DNA from: Fulvimarina pelagi HTCC2506
GTDB lineage: Bacteria > Pseudomonadota > Alphaproteobacteria > Rhizobiales > Rhizobiaceae
Length of the DNA: 64,000 nt
Assembly (NCBI RefSeq): GCF_000153705.1
Contig: NZ_DS022272.1
Coordinates: 819,765 to 883,764, forward strand
Direction of reading: 5' to 3'
A program made the translations under genes and the position numbers. The notes under the pieces were generated by a model. The model was not told the origin of the DNA. It saw nothing but the letters and a program-made list of their open reading frames with translations, and did not search any database. Shown here one piece after another: positions 26,985 to 36,464 of this stretch (its first letter is position 1; each line of letters begins with the position of its first letter).

Positions 26985-27470
26985 ATGTCTGATCACACGC
27001 ATGAACATCGAGACTGGAAGCATGATGGCGTCCGCGTCATCAAAGGTGACCGCCTCGATGACAACACGCCCCAAACACCCGGCATGTATCGGCAGGCTGC
27101 GATCAACCAGGCCCGCGTCGGCGCGCAGAAGATCTGGGCGGGAACGGTCAGTATCCAGCCGGATGCGAAGACCGGCGTCCACCACCACGGCGAACTCGAA
27201 AGCGTGATCTACGTGGTCAGTGGCCGCGCGCGCATGCGTTGGGGCGAGAAGCTGGAATACGTCGCTGAGGCTGGACCGGGCGATTTCATCTTCGTGCCGC
27301 CCTTCGTGCCGCATCAAGAGATTAACGCCGCACCCGACGAGACGCTCGAATGCGTTCTCATGCGCTCCGACAACGAAGCGGTCGTCGTGAATCTCGACGG
27401 GGTCGAACCGGTGGAAAAGCCCGAAGAGGTCTACTGGGTCGACCCGATCCACCGGCATCCAGAAAGTTGA
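26985..27470 (+). CDS. Cupin-domain protein
   Basis: A 161-residue single-domain beta-barrel protein. Cupin motif 1 is GVHHHGELESVIYVVSGRA and motif 2 is GDFIFVPPFVPHQEIN; the His/His/Glu/His set is complete, so a metal ion is expected. The N-terminus is His-rich (SDHTHEHRDWKHDG). Two adjacent ATGs are possible; the second gives better spacing from GAGGAGG. Substrate unknown; similar proteins are annotated only as cupins. It is convergent with an MFS gene 23 bp away. Confidence 0.85.
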   Translation: MSDHTHEHRDWKHDGVRVIKGDRLDDNTPQTPGMYRQAAINQARVGAQKIWAGTVSIQPDAKTGVHHHGELESVIYVVSGRARMRWGEKLEYVAEAGPGDFIFVPPFVPHQEINAAPDETLECVLMRSDNEAVVVNLDGVEPVEKPEEVYWVDPIHRHPES

Positions 27471-27493
27471 AGCTCAGCAGATCCGGCAACCGG

Positions 27494-28687
27494 CTAGCGG
27501 ACAAAGAAGCGCCGACTGGCGACGAGGACCATATAGGCCCCGAAGAAGAGGGCAAGCGACCAGGCAAAGCCGTTCGGCCCGAAGATATCCATGCCTGATC
27601 CAATCACCTGAGGTCCGACCAGCATGCCGGCTGAGTAGCAGAAGATGAAGGCGGCGTTCGCCGCCGCAAGATCGGAGCCGGAGAGTTTCGAGCCGAGATG
27701 GGCGAGCCCGACCGTGTAGAGGCCCGCCACGACGCCGCCCCAGAGGAAAAGGACTCCGGCCATCAGCGTCCAGTTCGTCGATAGCGTTGGCAGAAACAGC
27801 GTGCCAATCAAGCCGACTGCAGCAAAGATGACGAGCAGCGTACGGCGGTCCTTCACGCGGTCCGATAGCAGCCCGATCGGAATTTGCATAACGACATTGC
27901 CGAGGCCGATGGCCGTCAGGAGCTGGGCGGCCGCCGACTCTGTGAAGCCGATACGATTGCCGAATACGGGAAAGAGCGCGAAGCCGCCCGCCTCCACAGC
28001 ACCGAAAACAAGCACGGCGCCAGTCGCGGTAGGGATCACCCAGATATAGCGCCAGAAGGAGCGGTCGTTTCCACGCCGTTCGAGCGGCGGTTGGCGTTTC
28101 CAAGCCAGAAGCAATGGAAAGGCGGCGAAAAGAATGACGCCGGCACCGATCCCGAAGGGCAGGAAGCCGACCGAACCGACAACCGAGAAAATGTATGGAC
28201 CAAGCGCGAATCCCAAGGATAGGACTGTCGCGTAAATGCCGAGGACAAAGCCGCGCGAGCGCGGCGGCGCGGCGGCATTGATCCAGTATTCCGACAGGAT
28301 GAAGAGCGCAGTGATCGAGAAATGAAAGATCAGACGAAGCGGGAACCATGTCCAGAAGGCCTCGAAGACATAGAAACCTACTGCCGAGAGCGCGCTAGCG
28401 AGGATTGCGAGAAGCATCGTCAATCGCACGGTCAGTCGCCGGGCGATTGGTGTGATGAGGGGCGCTGCGATCAGTGAAGCCAGGCCGGCGACGGCCGTGT
28501 TCGCGCCGATGAGGCTGGCAGAGATGCCGCGACGTTCCAAAATGACGCTGAGAAGCGGTAGGCCGAGACCAAGCGCAATGCCGACTGCGCTGATCGAGGC
28601 AATGGCGGCGCAGGCGGACAACCAATCGATCTTCTCGAGGCGCGCTTCCGCCTGGAAGATGATCTCGTCCGATTTCCGCTTCGCCAT
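27494..28687 (-). CDS. MFS transporter
   Basis: A 397-residue protein with twelve predicted membrane helices. The motif LLSDRVKDRRTLL between helices corresponds to the MFS motif A repeat, and SRGFVLGIYATVLSLGFALGP resembles the YcaD/UMF-like group of sugar or drug carriers. The start MAKRKSDEI is chosen because the longer frame would run into the upstream NUDIX gene with an Arg-rich leader. It lies 26 bp downstream of that gene and ends the topA-rnr-DUF983-NUDIX series. Substrate unknown. Confidence 0.85.
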   Translation of the reverse strand: MAKRKSDEIIFQAEARLEKIDWLSACAAIASISAVGIALGLGLPLLSVILERRGISASLIGANTAVAGLASLIAAPLITPIARRLTVRLTMLLAILASALSAVGFYVFEAFWTWFPLRLIFHFSITALFILSEYWINAAAPPRSRGFVLGIYATVLSLGFALGPYIFSVVGSVGFLPFGIGAGVILFAAFPLLLAWKRQPPLERRGNDRSFWRYIWVIPTATGAVLVFGAVEAGGFALFPVFGNRIGFTESAAAQLLTAIGLGNVVMQIPIGLLSDRVKDRRTLLVIFAAVGLIGTLFLPTLSTNWTLMAGVLFLWGGVVAGLYTVGLAHLGSKLSGSDLAAANAAFIFCYSAGMLVGPQVIGSGMDIFGPNGFAWSLALFFGAYMVLVASRRFFVR

Positions 28688-28713
28688 GGAGCCGGCCTCT
28701 CGGTCCGAGCGCA

Positions 28714-29439
28714 TCATAGAAGATCGCGCCGTAGGACGCCGTCCTCGACGTAGTAGAACGGCATTCTCTCCCGCGGATCGAAAAGCGTCGCGGCCAGAAT
28801 GCGGCACTCGACGTCCCTTAGGATACGTTGTGTGATGCGGGCAAGCCGCAAGTCCCGAAGTTCGGCTCTGTCATACCATCCGAGGTCTTCCAGTTCGTCC
28901 GAAACGGCGCCGAGATCGACGCTCTTGTTCGCGAGGCCATTCGCATCAGCTGCGAAAAAGCGGGCGTCGTATCGAACGGGATAGCTTTCAGGCGTGATCG
29001 CGCGGGCGACGGGGACGAGCCCCTCGCACCAGGGCGAGAGGCCATGTGCCGCGAAGTCGGACCAGTTCTGAGGCGGATTGTCGAACCGAGCGTAGGTGCC
29101 AAAGATCAGACCCGTTTCCTCGAAGGTCTCGCGGATGGCTGCGAGCGGCAACGCGGCTAGTTGGTCGAACGTGAAGTCGGACTTCGGCTCGAGGCGATCC
29201 TGCGCTTCAGTGGTGAGCGCGAAGCGGTGGGCGATTTCGAGGTCGCCGGCTTCGACCGCACCGCCGGGAAAGACGGTGACCCCCGGCATGAAGACATGAC
29301 CGTTGCCGCGTCGACCCATCAGGAAGCGTGGGCTTTCGGATCGCATATCCACGAGGATCAGGGTTGCTGCGGAGCGCACGGGGGCGATGCTCGCAACCAC
29401 CGGGCCGTCGTTGGCGCCGACCTCACGCTCGCGGATCAC
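28714..29439 (-). CDS. NUDIX hydrolase with split Nudix box
   Basis: A 241-residue protein starting with GTG that overlaps the upstream stop by 4 bp (GTGA). The Nudix box is interrupted: FPGGAVEAGD (58-65) and RETFEETGL (103-111) are separated by about 38 residues instead of the usual 6-7. The metal-binding Glu residues E107 and E108 are present. This split arrangement is known in the NUDT7/NUDT19 CoA-diphosphatase-like branch, so a CoA or acyl-CoA pyrophosphatase role is plausible but not shown. Starting further upstream would overlap DUF983 coding sequence by 120 bp. Confidence 0.85.
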   Translation of the reverse strand: MIREREVGANDGPVVASIAPVRSAATLILVDMRSESPRFLMGRRGNGHVFMPGVTVFPGGAVEAGDLEIAHRFALTTEAQDRLEPKSDFTFDQLAALPLAAIRETFEETGLIFGTYARFDNPPQNWSDFAAHGLSPWCEGLVPVARAITPESYPVRYDARFFAADANGLANKSVDLGAVSDELEDLGWYDRAELRDLRLARITQRILRDVECRILAATLFDPRERMPFYYVEDGVLRRDLL

Positions 29440-29876
29440 CCGATCTCCTCGGTTTCCCCGCCGAAACCGCCAAGGCGCAACGCCCATTGCAGCCCGATCG
29501 TCGCGCCTTTCAGCGGCTGCATGAGAAGGAGCGACAGAACAACCGTTACAGGTATCCAAATTGCCATATGGGTCCAGATCGAAAGCGTTACAGCGGCTTC
29601 GAGACCCATGAACAGCGCAACGATCAGATGACCCACAATGAAGATTGTGAGGTATGGCGGGAGATCATCGGCGCGGTGATGGTAAATCTCCTGGCCGCAT
29701 GCCTCACAGGCATTGACGCTTTTGACGAAGCCGCCGAACAGCTTGCCTTCACCGCAGTTGGGGCATCGGCATCTCAAACCGCGCAGAAGCGCTTGACCGA
29801 GATTGCGCTCGCTCGACAGATCGTTGGCGCTAGCGATCGCACTCGACGATGCGGAGAAACGGGCGGCCTCGCTCAT
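29436..29876 (-). CDS. DUF983 family membrane protein
   Basis: A 146-residue protein with a Cys4 zinc-ribbon-like segment (CRCPNCGEGKLF ... CEACGQEI). Two transmembrane helices follow, near residues 75-95 and 100-120, and it ends GGFGGETEEIG. This is the DUF983 family, common in Alphaproteobacteria and of unknown function. Its start overlaps the rnr stop by 4 bp (ATGA) and its stop overlaps the NUDIX GTG by 3 bp, so translation is coupled at both ends. Confidence 0.88.
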   Translation of the reverse strand: MSEAARFSASSSAIASANDLSSERNLGQALLRGLRCRCPNCGEGKLFGGFVKSVNACEACGQEIYHHRADDLPPYLTIFIVGHLIVALFMGLEAAVTLSIWTHMAIWIPVTVVLSLLLMQPLKGATIGLQWALRLGGFGGETEEIG

Positions 29877-32137
29877 CTGCGTTTCCTCACTTTCGCAGCG
29901 GTGTTCTTGGTCGACCGCCGATGGTTGCGGGTGCTTTTATGGCTCTTATGGAATGACTGTGTGCCACGCGGTAGTTTGCGCGGTTCCGTCAGCATCTCGA
30001 ATTGCATCGAGCCGGTCAGCGGTGCAACTTCAACGATCCGGACCTCGACCGTATCGCCGAGCCGGTAACCCCTGCTGCTGCGCTCACCGACAACCATGCG
30101 GGCTGCCTCGTCGAAGCGAAAGAACTCCTTGCCGAGCGTTGAGATCGGCACGAAGCCGTCGGCGCCATAGGTCGGCAGGGCAACGAAAAGGCCGGCTTTG
30201 GTGACGCCGGCTATTCGGCCCGTAAAGTCCTCGCCAACCTGATCGGCAAGGAAGTGGGCGATGAGGCGGTCGACCGTGTCGCGCTCGGCGGCCATTGCGC
30301 GCCGCTCGGCCTGGCTGATCGCCTCGGCGGTCTCGACGAGATCGGCCTCTGCCTCCTTGGTCAGCCCATCATCCCCGAGATTGAGCGCCGTGATCAGCGC
30401 CCGGTGAACGATCAAATCGGCGTAGCGGCGGATTGGTGAGGTAAAATGCGCATAGCGCGCGAGGTTCAGGCCAAAGTGGCCGATGTTGTCCGGCTCGTAG
30501 ACTGCCTGGGATTGAGACCGCAGAACCACCTCATTAACGAGGCTCTCGTTCTCGGTGCCCTTTACCTTCGTCAGAATACCGTTGAAATGCGACGGGCGGA
30601 GCGAGCCGCTTTTCGCGAGCGAAATTTCCAGCGTTTTCAGGAATTCGCGTAGGGATTCGAGCTTGGCGAGCGACGGCGCATCATGAACTCGGTAGATCAG
30701 CGCCTGCCTCTTGTTCTCCAGCGTTTCTGCTGCAGCGACATTGGCGAGGATCATGAATTCCTCGATCAGCCGGTGGGCGTCGAGCCGCTCAGGAACGACG
30801 ACCTTGGACACGCGTCCGGACTCGTCAAGCTTTATCTTGCGCTCCGGCAGGTCGAGGGCGAGGGGAGCGCGTTCGTCACGGGCCTGAGAGACGAGCCGGT
30901 AAGCAGCCCAAAGCGGTCGTAGCATGCCCTCGGTAACTTCCGCGGGCACCTCGTTCGGCGTTCCATCGATTGCCGCCTGCGCTTCTTCATAGGCGAGCTT
31001 GGCGCGGCTCTTCATCATGATGCGGTGGAAGGAGTGCGAACGCTTCCTGCCGTCGCCGCCAATCACCATGCGCACCGCCATGGCAGGCCGGTCGACGCCC
31101 TCCTTCAGGGAACAGAGATCATTCGATATCCGCTCCGGCAGCATCGGCACGACGCGGTCAGGGAAATAGACGGAGTTGCCGCGAAGCTTCGCCTCGTCGT
31201 CGAGCTTTGATGCGGTGCGGACATAGGCTGCAACATCGGCAATCGCGACTGTGACGACCATGCCACCGGGGTTCTTCGGGTCGTCGTCGACGAGCGCATG
31301 AACCGCGTCGTCGTGGTCCTTGGCATCAGGCGGATCGATCGTAACGAGCGGCACAGATCGCCAGTCCTCGCGACCTGCCATAATCGCCGGCCGGGCATCT
31401 TCCGCTTCTTTGTGCACGCCGTCTGGAAAGATATGCGGAATGCCGTGCGCATGCAGCGCAATGGCCGAGATCGCCCGTTCAGACTGCGCAGATCCGACCA
31501 CCTCGATCACTTTGCCGACTGGCAGCCCTATTCGGCGCTGCTTCGCCATGTCGGCTTCCACCAAGTCGCCGTCCTTGGCGCCGTTCTCGTCGCCCGGGCG
31601 GATCAGGATTTCGTTCTGCTTGCGCTCGACCGGCTCGACGCGCCCGCCGCCATGCTTCTCGGCACGAAAGACGCCCAGCATGAGACCGCGCGATTTCTGC
31701 AGAACGCGGATGACGGCGGCAATCTTCGTTCCGTCTTCCGCGTCGTCGATCTTGGCGAGGATGCGCTCGCCGAGGCCGGCCGTCTGTGTCTTCGGGTTCT
31801 GGCGAACTAGGAGGCGAGGGCGCTCGCCATCCTCGTCCTCATTCCACTCAGCAGGTTCGGCTAGTAGCCCGCCGTCCCTATCGCGCGACCGTACTTCGAG
31901 GACCGTGACCGGCGGGAGTTGCCCTGGCCGCTTGAAGCACTTGCGAGTGCCCGCAAGGACGCCCTCTGCCTGAAGATCGGCTATGAGATCCTTGAGCGCG
32001 ACCCGGCGATCCCCCTTTATATCGAAGGCTTTTGCGATGTCGCGCTTGCTCGACCTGCCCGGATTATCCGCGATGAAACGGAGGACGGCGTCACGGCTCA
32101 GTTCCGGCGCTTCTGTGCGCGATTGTTTTCTCGCCAT
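29873..32137 (-). CDS. rnr: Ribonuclease R
   Basis: The 754-residue 3'-5' exoribonuclease degrades structured RNA. The N-terminus is a winged-helix segment (RDIAKAFDIKGDRRVALKDL). The RNB catalytic domain has the Mg-binding Asp cluster in TIDPPDAKDHDDAV (near 268), the VAIADVAAYV strand and YAHFTSPIRRYADLIVHR. The C-terminal S1 domain (GRIAGVTKAGLFVALPTYGADGFV) is followed by a Lys/Arg-rich tail typical of RNase R. It starts 5 bp after the topA stop and overlaps DUF983, giving a tight leftward unit. Confidence 0.95.
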   Translation of the reverse strand: MARKQSRTEAPELSRDAVLRFIADNPGRSSKRDIAKAFDIKGDRRVALKDLIADLQAEGVLAGTRKCFKRPGQLPPVTVLEVRSRDRDGGLLAEPAEWNEDEDGERPRLLVRQNPKTQTAGLGERILAKIDDAEDGTKIAAVIRVLQKSRGLMLGVFRAEKHGGGRVEPVERKQNEILIRPGDENGAKDGDLVEADMAKQRRIGLPVGKVIEVVGSAQSERAISAIALHAHGIPHIFPDGVHKEAEDARPAIMAGREDWRSVPLVTIDPPDAKDHDDAVHALVDDDPKNPGGMVVTVAIADVAAYVRTASKLDDEAKLRGNSVYFPDRVVPMLPERISNDLCSLKEGVDRPAMAVRMVIGGDGRKRSHSFHRIMMKSRAKLAYEEAQAAIDGTPNEVPAEVTEGMLRPLWAAYRLVSQARDERAPLALDLPERKIKLDESGRVSKVVVPERLDAHRLIEEFMILANVAAAETLENKRQALIYRVHDAPSLAKLESLREFLKTLEISLAKSGSLRPSHFNGILTKVKGTENESLVNEVVLRSQSQAVYEPDNIGHFGLNLARYAHFTSPIRRYADLIVHRALITALNLGDDGLTKEAEADLVETAEAISQAERRAMAAERDTVDRLIAHFLADQVGEDFTGRIAGVTKAGLFVALPTYGADGFVPISTLGKEFFRFDEAARMVVGERSSRGYRLGDTVEVRIVEVAPLTGSMQFEMLTEPRKLPRGTQSFHKSHKSTRNHRRSTKNTAAKVRKRR

Positions 32138-32142
32138 ATTCT

Positions 32143-34887
32143 TCAGTCAGCGTCCCAAGGGACGCTGTCTTCGCTGGTATCGACCTTCATTTTCACCTTC
32201 GAACGGGTGGCGGTTTCCGACTTCTTCGCAGGCGTCTTTTTCTTTGCTGTGGATTTAGCCGTCGTCTTGTCCGCGCCTGAAGTTTTGGTCGTCTTCTTCG
32301 CCGCAGACTTCTTGGCAGGGGCCTTTTTCGCGCCGGGTGTCTTGCCCGTCTTCTCGGCACGAGCGTTGATCAGTTCGATCGCTTGTTCGAGCGTCACCGA
32401 CTGGGGATCGGTGCCCTTCGGCAAGGTTGCATTGATCTTCGCGACAGTCACATAGGGACCGAAACGGCCGTCCTTCACCTCGATCTCGCCGCCGAACTGT
32501 GGGTGTTCGCCGAGCGTCTTCAGAGAGGCCGGAGTACCGCGTCCGCGACCACCTTTCTCGCGCTTTTCCGCAATCAGCGAAACAGCGCGGTTCGGACCCA
32601 TCTCAAAAAGGTCTTCGACGCTTTCGACATTGGCGTAGGTCTTCAAATGCTGCACGTAAGGTCCGTAGCGGCCGAGATTGACGATCATCGGCTCGCCGTC
32701 CTCGGGATGCTTACCGACCTCACGTGGCAAAGTCAGCAGTTTCAGCGCCTTTTCGAGATCGATCGAGCCTACTTCCCAGCCCTTCGGCACTGACGTACGG
32801 GAAGCTTCCTTGCCTTCGCCCCTCTGGACATAGGGACCGAACCGTCCGGTCCTCAACGTGATCGGCTCGCCGGTTTCAGGATCGTTCCCAAGTTCGCGTG
32901 GGCCGTCGTCGTCGCCAGCTTCGGAGCTATCCACCGCGAGGCTCGTACCGAGTTGCCGGGTGAAGTTGCATTCCGGATAGTTCGAGCAGCCGACGAAGGC
33001 GCCGTATCGCCCGAGCTTCAGCGACAGCTTGCCGTTTCCGCAGCGCGGGCAGGCACGCGGCTCCGTCCCGTCCTCGCGTTCGGGGAAGACCAGCGGCGCA
33101 AGGTCCTCGTTGAGCGCATCGAGAACGTCTGAGACGCGAAGCTCCTTTGTTTCATCGACATGGGCCGAGAATTCGCGCCAGAATTCGCGAAGAACGTCCT
33201 TCCAGTCGAGCTCGCCAGCCGAGATCTTATCGAGCTTTTCTTCAAGATCGGCGGTGAAATCATACTCCACATATCGATCGAAGAAATTCTGCAGGAAGGC
33301 CGTGACGAGCCGGCCCTTGGCGTCGGGCAGGAGCTTGCGCTTCTCGACGACGATGTAGTCGCGATCCTGAAGGGTCTGCAGCGTCGCGGCGTAGGTGGAT
33401 GGCCGGCCGATGCCGAGTTCTTCCATCCTCTTGATGAGGGAGGCTTCCGAATAGCGCGGCGGCGGCTCGGTGAAGTGCTGGGTCGCGTCGATCGAGCGGC
33501 GCTCGGCGCGTTCCTTCGCGCTCATCTCCGGCAGGCGCTTCGAATCATCGTCGGTATCTTCGTCGCTGTCGGAGACGTTCTTCGAGTCATCTCGATGATC
33601 GACATAGGCCGCAAGGAAGCCGTCGAACTTGATCACCTGACCGCTGGCACGCAGCTTCGCGATGCGGCCATCGCTCTTCGCTTCAATATCGACCGTGGTC
33701 CGCTCGATCTCGGCAGAGGCCATCTGACTGGCGATGCCGCGCTTCCAGATCAGCTCGTAGAGCCGTATTTGGTCCTTGTCGAGATAGCGTTCCACGTCTC
33801 TCGGCGACCGTGAAAAACTGGTCGGCCGGATCGCCTCGTGAGCTTCCTGCGCGTTCTTCGCCTTGGTTGCGTAGTAACGGGCCTTCTCCGGCAGATAGCG
33901 CTTGCCGAAGTCGCTCTCGATCGCCTCGCGGGCGTTCGCTACAGCCTCAGGCGCCATCTGCACGCCGTCTGTCCGCATGTATGTGATGAGACCGGCCGTC
34001 TCGCCGCCGATATCGATACCCTCGTAGAGACGCTGCGCAACCTGCATGGTCCGCGAAGCCGAAAAGCCGAGCTTAGCGGAGGCCGCCTGTTGGAGGCTCG
34101 ATGTGGTGAAGGGCGGTCCCGGATTGCGCCGCGTCGGCTTCGCCTCGACGCTTTCGACCGTGAACGCAGCCGATTCGAGCATCGCCTTGATGTCATTCGC
34201 GCGTTTACCGTCGCCGATCGACAGGCGCTGAATGCGGTCGTTCTCGAAGGCGGTCAGACGCGCATCAAAGGTTTCGCCTCGCTCGGTCGCGAGATGCGCG
34301 AGGACCTGCCAGTATTCTTGCGGCCTGAACCGCTCGATTTCCGATTCCCGATCGCAAACGAGACGAAGCGCGACCGATTGAACTCGGCCTGCCGAGCGGG
34401 CGCCGGGCAGCTTGCGCCAGAGAACCGGCGAGAGCGTGAAACCGACGAGATAGTCGAGCGCGCGGCGGGCGAGATAGGCGTCGACCAGCGGCGCATCAAT
34501 CTCGCGCGGATTGGCGATCGCGTCGAGGACGGCCTTCTTGGTGATCGCATTGAACACGACACGGCTGACGGGCTTCTTGCCGAGGGCCTTCTTCTGGCGG
34601 AGGACTTCAAGGACGTGCCAGGAAATCGCCTCGCCTTCGCGATCGGGGTCGGTTGCGAGAACAAGACCATCTGCCGAACGCACCGCTTGCGCGATCTCGG
34701 TGAGACGCTTCTGGGACGGCTTGCCGACTTCCCAACTCATTTCGAAATCTTCGTCAGGACGCACCGACCCGTCCTTCGGCGGAAGATCGCGCACGTGACC
34801 GTATGAGGCGAGTACCTTGTATCCGCTGCCCAGATACTTGTTGATCGTCTTCGCTTTGGCGGGCGATTCGACGATGACGACGTCCAT
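32143..34887 (-). CDS. topA: DNA topoisomerase I
   Basis: A 914-residue type IA topoisomerase that relaxes negative supercoils. The Toprim domain starts VVIVESPAKAKTI (E7) and has TDPDREGEA (D80, D82, E84). The catalytic Tyr is Y303 in GLITYMRTDG. One four-Cys zinc motif (CPRCGNGKLSL ... CSNYPEC) is followed by degenerate Cys-less repeats of the form LRTGRFGPYVQ. The extreme C-terminus is a Lys/Ala/Thr-rich tail with KKAPAKKSAAKK repeats, common in alphaproteobacterial TopA. The ATG is preceded by GCGGGAC; a TTG six codons upstream is less likely. Confidence 0.96.
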   Translation of the reverse strand: MDVVIVESPAKAKTINKYLGSGYKVLASYGHVRDLPPKDGSVRPDEDFEMSWEVGKPSQKRLTEIAQAVRSADGLVLATDPDREGEAISWHVLEVLRQKKALGKKPVSRVVFNAITKKAVLDAIANPREIDAPLVDAYLARRALDYLVGFTLSPVLWRKLPGARSAGRVQSVALRLVCDRESEIERFRPQEYWQVLAHLATERGETFDARLTAFENDRIQRLSIGDGKRANDIKAMLESAAFTVESVEAKPTRRNPGPPFTTSSLQQAASAKLGFSASRTMQVAQRLYEGIDIGGETAGLITYMRTDGVQMAPEAVANAREAIESDFGKRYLPEKARYYATKAKNAQEAHEAIRPTSFSRSPRDVERYLDKDQIRLYELIWKRGIASQMASAEIERTTVDIEAKSDGRIAKLRASGQVIKFDGFLAAYVDHRDDSKNVSDSDEDTDDDSKRLPEMSAKERAERRSIDATQHFTEPPPRYSEASLIKRMEELGIGRPSTYAATLQTLQDRDYIVVEKRKLLPDAKGRLVTAFLQNFFDRYVEYDFTADLEEKLDKISAGELDWKDVLREFWREFSAHVDETKELRVSDVLDALNEDLAPLVFPEREDGTEPRACPRCGNGKLSLKLGRYGAFVGCSNYPECNFTRQLGTSLAVDSSEAGDDDGPRELGNDPETGEPITLRTGRFGPYVQRGEGKEASRTSVPKGWEVGSIDLEKALKLLTLPREVGKHPEDGEPMIVNLGRYGPYVQHLKTYANVESVEDLFEMGPNRAVSLIAEKREKGGRGRGTPASLKTLGEHPQFGGEIEVKDGRFGPYVTVAKINATLPKGTDPQSVTLEQAIELINARAEKTGKTPGAKKAPAKKSAAKKTTKTSGADKTTAKSTAKKKTPAKKSETATRSKVKMKVDTSEDSVPWDAD

Positions 34888-35035
34888 AGATTTTTTGTCC
34901 CGCAATCAATTTGCTCGAAGGAAATCGTGCCGATCCGGCGTATCCGCCGGCTCGGTTCCCCGATTTGGCCGTGTCGTCACATGGACATGGCGTCTCTTAC
35001 GGTCAAGTGCGCGATGAAAAGGATGGAACGGCCGG

Positions 35036-35064
35036 TTGCAACCAATAGTAGATTTTTCGTATAA
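35036..35064 (+). promoter_or_regulatory. Candidate promoter of the 64-residue protein gene
   Basis: TTGCAA at 35036-35041, a 17-base spacer and GTATAA at 35059-35064, about 80 bp upstream of the start at 35145, within AT-richer DNA. It fits the alphaproteobacterial housekeeping promoter pattern. Confidence 0.45.
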
Positions 35065-35144
35065 CCTTCGCGTCTAGTTTGCTCGCTGGTTATCGATAAT
35101 CGAGGTTCCAGGGCGCAAACGGTAGATCAAGAGGCGGACAACGG

Positions 35145-35339
35145 ATGATAGGCGGCCATGAGGACGATGCGATCGCAAGACTCCGCTACGTGCGGGACAT
35201 GCTGCCGCAACTCAAGCAAATCGCGGGTCTGCCACATGGCTCCATGTTGCCCTATCTTCTCGATATGGCCCGTGTCGAAACCCAGTCGGAGATCGACAAG
35301 CGCGTGACGGCTTCACGGTCCGGTCGCGATCTAAAGTAA
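35145..35339 (+). CDS. Conserved-looking small protein of unknown function
   Basis: A 64-residue, probably helical, charged protein (DDAIARLRYVRDMLPQLKQIA, then MLPYLLDMARVETQSEID). The start is preceded by AGAGGCGGA. A likely promoter lies about 80 bp upstream, and the base composition by codon position looks coding. It is divergent from topA and its last 9 bp overlap the 3' end of the convergent dprA. No domain recognised. Confidence 0.65.
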   Translation: MIGGHEDDAIARLRYVRDMLPQLKQIAGLPHGSMLPYLLDMARVETQSEIDKRVTASRSGRDLK

Positions 35340-36464
35340 AATAGATACCGTACCGTCGCGCTGGCGTTCCAGGCGGCCGGCCAGTTCAAGCTCGAGGACT
35401 ACCAACTGAACAGCGCCGGGCGATGCTCCGGTATGCTCGACTATGTCGTCGACGGAGACCGGTGTCGGGCCGAGCGCTTCGTAAATTCTGTCCCGTTCAT
35501 CCCCAGCTGGCTCCTCAAAAGTCTCTAAGACCTCTGGCTCGTCCAGGCTATCGTTGCCACGACTTCTCCTCCCCTCGTCGAGTGGACGGAGGGCTTCGAT
35601 GACGTCCGCTGCTTCGGTCGCGAGGATGGCGCCGTCCTTCAGGAGCTTGTTGCTGCCGCCCGCGCGCGGATCGAGCGGCGATCCGGGAACAGCAAAGACC
35701 AGGCGCCCAAGCTCGTTAGCGATGCGCGCCGAGATCAGCGATCCCGAACGTTGCGCAGCCTCAACAACCAGAAGACCGAGGGCTAGGGTGGCGACGACGC
35801 GATTTCGGCGTGGAAAGTCTTTTGCTCGCGGCTCCCAGCCAAATGGTCGGGCCGAGATCAGGCAGCCACCTTCGTCGACGATCCGTCGCATCAGAGAACG
35901 GTTCTCGGGTGGATAAGGCATGTCGAGACCACCGGCGAAGACACCGATCGTGCCGGTTGATATTGCCGCTTCATGCGCGGCTGCGTCGATGCCCCTGGCG
36001 AGACCCGAGACGACGACATACCCTGCCGCTCCGAGGTCGGCGGCGAATCGCTTTGTAAGTTTGATGCCGGATAGCGAGGCGTTTCGCGCCCCGACGATGG
36101 CGACGGCGGGCTGTTCGAAGAGGGCAGGATCGCCCATCCGCGCGATGACCGGCGGCGAATGCTCATCGGAGGCGAACATCGACGGAAAGCCCGGCTCGCC
36201 CATGCAGGCGAATACGGCGCCAAGCTTCTTCGCTCGGTCGAATTCGGCCTCGATCGCACCGCGGTCCGCGATCTCGATGCGGCGTCCACCGCGTTCTGCA
36301 AGTTCGGGGAGGGCTTCGAGGGCAGCCTCCGCCCCGCCGAAGCGGTTGATCAACTGGCGGAAGGTGACGGGGCCGACATTCTCGCTCCGGTAGAGGCGGA
36401 GCCAAGACACCTGCATATCATATGTGAAGGCGACGCCTTTCTTGCGACCGCCTGCAACGCTCAC
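35331..36464 (-). CDS. dprA: DNA processing protein DprA (DNA uptake, RecA loader)
   Basis: A 377-residue protein with an N-terminal SAM-like part (LYRSENVGPVTFRQLINRFGG). The Rossmann-like DprA core has IVGARNASLSGIKL, VVSGLARGIDAAAHEAA, TIGVFAGGLDMPYPPEN and RRNRVVATLA, and a C-terminal winged-helix segment follows (PVSVDDIVEHTGASPGAVQ). DprA protects incoming single-stranded DNA and loads RecA. The start is a GTG overlapping the plsY stop by 4 bp with GGAG 7 nt before; the internal ATG (MQVSW) is an alternative. The long upstream open frame to 37037 is a shadow of plsY. Confidence 0.93.
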   Translation of the reverse strand: MSVAGGRKKGVAFTYDMQVSWLRLYRSENVGPVTFRQLINRFGGAEAALEALPELAERGGRRIEIADRGAIEAEFDRAKKLGAVFACMGEPGFPSMFASDEHSPPVIARMGDPALFEQPAVAIVGARNASLSGIKLTKRFAADLGAAGYVVVSGLARGIDAAAHEAAISTGTIGVFAGGLDMPYPPENRSLMRRIVDEGGCLISARPFGWEPRAKDFPRRNRVVATLALGLLVVEAAQRSGSLISARIANELGRLVFAVPGSPLDPRAGGSNKLLKDGAILATEAADVIEALRPLDEGRRSRGNDSLDEPEVLETFEEPAGDERDRIYEALGPTPVSVDDIVEHTGASPGAVQLVVLELELAGRLERQRDGTVSILL

